64,000 nt of DNA from DASXUX01 sp036504595 (lineage in GTDB: Bacteria > Planctomycetota > SZUA-567 > H5-PLA8): positions 173,578 through 237,577 of the forward strand of contig DASXUX010000056.1 of the NCBI GenBank assembly GCA_036504595.1, given 5' to 3'. The notes beneath the pieces were generated by a model. It had not been told where the DNA came from and searched no databases. It saw only the letters and a list, made by a program, of their open reading frames with translations. A program made the translations under genes and the position numbers. This document shows, piece by piece, positions 59,539 to 64,000 of this stretch; position 1 is the stretch's first letter, and each line of letters opens with the position of its first letter.

Positions 59539-59574
59539 GAGTCCACAAGGCGGGGTGTCCAAACCACAAAACCC

Positions 59575-59622
59575 TGAACCACTCCACCACTCACCAAGCA
59601 CCACTCACCAAGTACCAATCCT
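59575..59622. repeat. Heptamer array (CACTCAC/CAAGTAC type)
   Basis: CACTCACCAAGCACC-like units upstream of the cyclic-nucleotide-binding gene; inverse of the 33325 and 37518 arrays. Confidence 0.65.
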
Positions 59623-59688
59623 GGACTTTTGGCGGCATTGAGATAGTCTCGCGGGCCGAACAGCGAACACACGCGGAGTTCATTGTCT

Positions 59689-60087
59689 ATGCCCAAGCAG
59701 CGCAGCAGTTTGAAGTTCCTGAAGTACGCCGACACGTTCAAGACGTATCGCGCGAACGACGTGATTTTCCACGAAGGCGAACAGGGCGACATGATGTATG
59801 TCGTAAAAGCAGGCACTGTTGAGCTGCGCGTGCTGGGCCGCGTCGTCGAAACGCTGGAGGCCGGCGAAATGCTTGGCGAAATGGCCCTGGTTGACAATGA
59901 GGCGCGCAGCGCGAGCGCCATCGCCATCACCGATTGTCAGCTCGTCCCCATCGACCGCGAAAAGTTCCAGTTCCTGATCCGCGAAACCCCGTATGTGGCC
60001 ATTGAAGTCATGCAAATTATGGCTCGCCGTCTGCGCCGCATGAACCAGGACACCGCGATCCTGCGAAGGCTGCCGGAGAGAAAGTAA
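59689..60087 (+). CDS. Cyclic-nucleotide-binding domain protein
   Basis: A 132-aa protein that is a single cyclic-nucleotide-binding (CRP-like) fold without a DNA-binding domain. The phosphate-binding cassette is around GEMLGEMALVDNEARSASAIA, with VIFHEGEQGDMMYVVKAG as the first glycine turn. GGAG is 11 bases before the ATG. It may be a stand-alone sensor. It is followed by the YgbA_NO-like gene 135 bases downstream. Confidence 0.85.
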   Translation: MPKQRSSLKFLKYADTFKTYRANDVIFHEGEQGDMMYVVKAGTVELRVLGRVVETLEAGEMLGEMALVDNEARSASAIAITDCQLVPIDREKFQFLIRETPYVAIEVMQIMARRLRRMNQDTAILRRLPERK

Positions 60088-60222
60088 GCAGAAGGCAGCG
60101 GCAGTAGGCAGGAGTGGCGGATGCCTTCGGCGATTTTCCGGATGAATCTTCTCCCTTCGGAACTTTGAATTCTGAGGAGAACCTCTGTGTCCTCCGTGTC
60201 CTCTGTGGTAAGAAGTCGAGCG

Positions 60223-60573
60223 ATGCCAGATCCGCAACTGTCCCCCAAACTGCTCCGCGAGTTCCGCACGGTCTCCGCGATGGTCGCGCTCTACTGCAAG
60301 GACAAGCACGGTGGCGGAGAAGAACTCTGCGGTGAGTGCGCGGAGCTGCTCGACTTTGTGCGCCAGCGGCTGTCGAAATGTCCCTTCAAGGACGAGAAGC
60401 CCACCTGCGCCAACTGCCAGATCCACTGCTATAAAGCGGAATATCGGGTGCGGATTAGGGACGTCATGCGCTACGCCGGACCGCGGATGATGTTGAAACA
60501 TCCGGTACTCGCGCTGCAGCATGTTCTTAAGGGCCGCCGAAAAGCTCCCGCTCTGCGGCGCGGACGCTCGTGA
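60223..60573 (+). CDS. YgbA_NO-type (nitrous-oxide-stimulated promoter) protein
   Basis: A 116-aa cytoplasmic Cys-rich protein. The Cys motif block CGECAELLDFVRQRLSKCP, then KPTCANCQIHCYKAEYR and VMRYAGPRMMLKHP, matches the YgbA_NO family named after a nitrous-oxide/nitric-oxide-responsive promoter. Its biochemical role is not settled. The six Cys may bind a metal. The start MPDPQLSP follows repeats of the CTCTGTGTC type. Confidence 0.88.
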   Translation: MPDPQLSPKLLREFRTVSAMVALYCKDKHGGGEELCGECAELLDFVRQRLSKCPFKDEKPTCANCQIHCYKAEYRVRIRDVMRYAGPRMMLKHPVLALQHVLKGRRKAPALRRGRS

Positions 60574-60654
60574 AAAATCGCCAACGGTCTCTCGCCTGTT
60601 TCCGCTGTCCGATGTAGAGTGCGGCGCAGTACCACTATTCGCGGAGGGACGGTC

Positions 60655-63240
60655 ATGCACAAACGTGCGATGCTGTGCGCATTCGCGCTGGCGCTGTTCA
60701 GCACTGTCGATCACTGCGAGGGCGGCGATGCCCCCTCACCCCTAACCCCTCTCCCTCGCGGGGGAGAGGGGAACCGGAGCGGCGAAGACAGGACAGAGTT
60801 TCGTTACGGGTATATTCCATCGCATAACAAAATTCGGCTGTTCATCGCCAATGCTTCAGCCGAGATGACTGATTGGAACGTGAGCGTCACGGCGCAGGGC
60901 AAGGCAGAAACGTTGGCGCAGCATGCAGGCAAGTTCCCCTTCAAGCAGGCGGGTGAGACGATGGCTGTCCCCGATTTGCCGGAAGGACAATACACGCTAA
61001 CGGCGAAGCTCAGCGGGAAGGGACAGCCACTCGAATTCGCGCGAACGTTCAAGCGCCAGCACTTTCCGTGGGAAAACAGCACGCTGGGCAAGGAGACCGT
61101 CGTCGTGCCGCCGTTCACACCGCTGGAAGTCAATGCCGAGCAAAAGCGAGTCGATTGCATCCTGCGGCAGCACGTGGTCAGCAGCGCTGGCCTGTGGGAA
61201 CAGGTCACGAGTCAGCAGACGCCGCTGCTGGCCGCGCCGATGATTCTGCGCGCCAGTTTCGGAGGAAAGGAGTACGCAGCCGCCGGTCTGGGTGCGAGTT
61301 TCACGAAAACCGCCGGCCACCAGGTCACGGGAAACGCAAGCTGGAACGCCGGGCCGCTGAAAGGCCGCACGACGTTCGATTTCGACTACGACGGCTTCAT
61401 GAAGATCACCCTGGAACTGGAGCCAACCGCTGAAACAGTCGAAGCGCTGGACCTGGTCGTGCCGCTGAATGCGAGCGAAGCCTCGTTGATGCATTCAGTC
61501 ACCGATCTGCTGCGGCATCACTACGCGGGCAAGATCCCGGACGGAAAAGGGAAGGTGTGGGATTCGGCCAAAGTCCCGCGCTACCAGTTTCCGGGGCCGC
61601 TGCTGCCATATGTCTGGTTAGGCGGAACCGAACGTGGAATCTGCTGGCTCGCCGAAAACGATCGCGACTGGATGCTCGACGAGAAAATGCCGACGCACGA
61701 AATCATTCGCGACGAGAAAACGGTCTCGCTGGTGGTGCATTTTGTGACGAAGCCGGGCGCGATCGCTCGGCGGCGCACGATCAGCTTCGCGATCATGGCG
61801 ACGCCGGCCAAGCCCATGCCGCAGCAGCCGGCCAACTATCGCGCGTGGTGGCCGATCGGAACGCAGAACAAAGAAGGCGTGGATTTCACGCTCGCCGGCG
61901 CGTGTTACTACTGGGGCGCTCAAACGCCATGCCTGCAATTCTATCCGGCGTTCAAGAACTTTTCGATCTATGAGGAATCCGCCACGATTCGGCGCACCGG
62001 CAAGGCGGACATGAGCTACACTAACAAATGGCTTCAGCAATTCACCGGGCCGCAGTACACCGACGAACTGAAGAAGACCTATCGCGCGCACGTCGATTGG
62101 CTTCTGCACAACTCGAAGAATACGCCGAAGGATCAGCCCGGTTCCCCCAAGGCTCACTATCTGATTCCGTACACAAATGCGCGCGCGATCAATTGGGATG
62201 AGGAAGTGCAAACGTACCTGGACGAATGGTCGATCTACGATGTCGCCGATCCGCGGTGGAAGCAGGCGGTCGCGGCAAAAACGGACTTGGGCCAGAGTGG
62301 GCTGCGATTGCTCCGTGAAAATGCAGATCACTACAACGACCTTTGCGGCGTCGCCTACGAAGTGGACCCGCTGCCGAGCTACGTGGACATGGCTCTGTAT
62401 TACCACAAGAAGATGTACGAGACGTTCGCGGACGGCGTCTATTGGGACGATTACTTCGTGCTGGCCAACTACAATCCAGTCTCAGGACCGGCATACGTTG
62501 ATGATGAAGGGAAGCTGCGCCCTGGCGTGAGCTGGTTGGGGTTCCGTGAACTGGCCAAGCGCAATGCCATCATGCAGCACCAGATGGGCATGCGGCCGCT
62601 GTCATGGATTCACATGACGAATTGCAACGTCGTGCCGGTGCTTTCGTTCGGCACGCTGCTGTTCGAATGGGAGTGGCGGGATCAGGGCGAGTTCGCGAAG
62701 AAGGACTTCCAGGACCGCCTTGATGTTGACAGTGACACCAGCCTGATCCTGGCGCAAAGCACGGGGCTTCACAGCGGAAACCTGACAGTCTCGCTCGATC
62801 TCTTCCGGCCGCCGGCGGGCAGCGGCGTCTCGCGCGAGTGGCTTGTCCGCACGGGTCTGGCCGTGTGCATTCCGCACGAGATCAAGTTGCCGGCCTACGA
62901 AGCGTTGCACCAGAAAGTGATCAGCCTGTTCGATTCGATGGGCTACGGCAAACCGGAGTGCAAAGTTTACCGCTACTGGGACGCTGAGCAGGCCGTTACG
63001 AGCCGTGGGCCGAACGTGAAGACGCTGACGCTCAGTCGTCCCGGCAAGGCACTGGTGTTTGTCGGCAGCTACGGTCCTGGTGGCGATTGCGAAATCACTC
63101 TGGACTTGAAGAAACTCGGTCTGAACGAACAGGCAAAAGCTACGAATGGAGAGACCGGCAAGCCGCTTCAGCAGGCAGGTTCCGGCCGATTCACTGTGCC
63201 GATTCAGAAGCACGATTTTCAGGTTGTTGTCGTGGAGTGA
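60655..63240 (+). CDS. Secreted DUF6067-like glycoside hydrolase-related protein
   Basis: An 861-aa exported protein. Signal peptide MLCAFALALFSTVDHCEGG; GGAGGGACGG precedes the ATG at 60655. The core resembles DUF6067 proteins: GGTERGICWLAENDRDW around 325-341, PLSWIHMTNCN and DGVYWDDYFVLANYN around 600-640, where paired Asp residues could be catalytic. Directly after the signal peptide residues PSPLTPLPRGGEG are encoded by an in-frame interspersed repeat. It probably acts on a polysaccharide; the substrate is unknown. Confidence 0.8.
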   Translation: MHKRAMLCAFALALFSTVDHCEGGDAPSPLTPLPRGGEGNRSGEDRTEFRYGYIPSHNKIRLFIANASAEMTDWNVSVTAQGKAETLAQHAGKFPFKQAGETMAVPDLPEGQYTLTAKLSGKGQPLEFARTFKRQHFPWENSTLGKETVVVPPFTPLEVNAEQKRVDCILRQHVVSSAGLWEQVTSQQTPLLAAPMILRASFGGKEYAAAGLGASFTKTAGHQVTGNASWNAGPLKGRTTFDFDYDGFMKITLELEPTAETVEALDLVVPLNASEASLMHSVTDLLRHHYAGKIPDGKGKVWDSAKVPRYQFPGPLLPYVWLGGTERGICWLAENDRDWMLDEKMPTHEIIRDEKTVSLVVHFVTKPGAIARRRTISFAIMATPAKPMPQQPANYRAWWPIGTQNKEGVDFTLAGACYYWGAQTPCLQFYPAFKNFSIYEESATIRRTGKADMSYTNKWLQQFTGPQYTDELKKTYRAHVDWLLHNSKNTPKDQPGSPKAHYLIPYTNARAINWDEEVQTYLDEWSIYDVADPRWKQAVAAKTDLGQSGLRLLRENADHYNDLCGVAYEVDPLPSYVDMALYYHKKMYETFADGVYWDDYFVLANYNPVSGPAYVDDEGKLRPGVSWLGFRELAKRNAIMQHQMGMRPLSWIHMTNCNVVPVLSFGTLLFEWEWRDQGEFAKKDFQDRLDVDSDTSLILAQSTGLHSGNLTVSLDLFRPPAGSGVSREWLVRTGLAVCIPHEIKLPAYEALHQKVISLFDSMGYGKPECKVYRYWDAEQAVTSRGPNVKTLTLSRPGKALVFVGSYGPGGDCEITLDLKKLGLNEQAKATNGETGKPLQQAGSGRFTVPIQKHDFQVVVVE
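60736..60780 (+). repeat. Palindromic TCACCCCTAACCCCTC element, translated
   Basis: Second copy of the element at 34416, giving PLTPLPRGGEG residues in the DUF6067-like protein. Confidence 0.7.
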
Positions 63241-64000
63241 TCATTAACGGCGAACCGCAAGGGCGCAAAGAATGAAATGATGAAGGCGGAATGATGAATG
63301 ATGAATATGGCTGGTGGGAAGAAAGGACGAAGTGCGAAGGACGAAGGGCGAAGTCTGGCTGGTGAATGTCGCGGGACGATTCGGGCGTATTCGGGCCGAT
63401 GCAGCCCTATTCGGGCGTTTGAGGACTTCAGAGGACTTCTAGGTAAAAAGTTGCGATTGGGATTCCTTTATATGTGCGGAGTGTGGGGGTGCGGACGAAC
63501 ACGGACGGCCAGGGACAGACACGGACGCGCCGGAAGGGTGCTCAAGCGCATGGACGCGCCGGAATGGACGTTAGTCACATAGACGCACCTGAGTCACATG
63601 TATCACCTGTATCACACAGACGCACTTTAATCACATCTATGTCAAAAAGTGGGATTTGGGTTGCTTTATATTGGTGAGTGGTGGAGTGGTGAGTGGTACG
63701 GACGCGCCGGAACGCACATTAACGCACTGGAACGCTCCTCAACGCGTCTGAACGCACCGGAACGCTCCTCAAGCGCATGGACGCACCGGAAGGCACTTTG
63801 AACGTTTCTATGTCAAAAAGTGCGATTTGGATTGCTTGATATAGTAGAGGAAATGGTGGCTGGTGGCTGGTGGTCTGCTGGATCGCTCGCCGGCGGCGTT
63901 AGCCTCGGAGAGGCGATACACGGGTAGCCCACGGCGTCAGCCGTGGGAACCGGATGTTTATGTGCGCAGAGCCCCGGATGGGGCGGCACAGGGCACCGGT
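63241..64000. repeat. Gene-free stretch of degenerate repeats at the window end
   Basis: Three copies of a TCAAAAAGTGCGATTTGG-like block ending in a CTTTATA-type sequence lie at 63442-63472, 63638-63670 and 63809-63841. Between the last two, 63691-63790 is a 10-base periodic array of ACGC-plus-six units (ACGCACCGGA and variants). A CCCACGGC/GCCGTGGG hairpin is at 63930-63949. No gene was recognised. Confidence 0.6.

Overview
The window is GC-rich bacterial chromosome from a Gram-negative (lipopolysaccharide heptosyltransferase, TonB-era style secreted proteins, cyclic glucan synthase), at least partly anaerobic organism ([FeFe] hydrogenase). Several proteins have a Planctomycetota/PVC-like flavour: a 345-aa protein with a DGWWDLAEKE block, two-FHA-domain membrane protein, squalene-cyclase-repeat protein, ThuA-domain and DUF6067-like secreted proteins, VIT/vWA protein, TMTC-like membrane TPR protein. 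The phylum is an inference; no rRNA or other marker that settles it lies here. No tRNA, rRNA, CRISPR array or transposase was found.

Layout. 1-375: repeats only. 376-948 (-): a thioredoxin-fold protein whose reading frame is interrupted by a single in-frame TGA exactly where the first Cys of the CxxC site belongs; it reads as a selenoprotein (U-G-G-C), with a good ribosome-binding site and a SECIS-like hairpin. 1108-7025: ClC channel, MoxR ATPase, Xer recombinase, NtrC-type regulator. 7244-8702: hisH-ispD. 8763-10686: Cys-rich acidic exported protein and an SGNH hydrolase. 11094-17547: a hydrogenase operon with promoter, structured leader and terminator: NuoE-like subunit (hydC), NuoF-like subunit fused to a GltD-like flavoprotein (hydB), [FeFe] catalytic subunit (hydA) and a small response regulator ending in Cys/His residues. 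17560-30046 (-): a 1207-aa FAD/Fe-S dehydrogenase and a 2929-aa NdvB-type cyclic beta-glucan synthase. 30302-44793: mostly secreted, membrane or uncharacterised proteins (cyclase-repeat, esterase, FHA, DUF2314, FIST, a 987-aa helical-repeat protein). 44831-63240: TMTC-like protein, ThuA protein, GH16 enzyme, CbiX-like chelatase, heptosyltransferase, XRE regulator, VIT/vWA protein, zinc-ribbon membrane protein, SPFH protein, purple-acid-phosphatase-like enzyme, SPOUT methyltransferase, cyclic-nucleotide-binding protein, YgbA_NO-type protein, DUF6067-like enzyme. 63241-64000: degenerate repeats.

Working together: the hydrogenase subunits should form one soluble complex moving electrons between ferredoxin/H2 and pyridine nucleotides. 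The rest are mainly envelope and carbohydrate functions with few true operons.

The most striking non-gene signal is repeats. The window is full of (i) arrays of many different 7-base units, often in two inverted arms between genes, and (ii) small hairpin elements whose loops and tails stay constant while the arms change in a compensatory way. Several copies sit in frame inside genes (xer, ispD, hydB, SPFH, signal peptides). Several genes have a -10-like hexamer 6-8 bases before the ATG and no Shine-Dalgarno sequence, suggesting leaderless mRNAs. All calls come from reading the sequence; no database search was possible.
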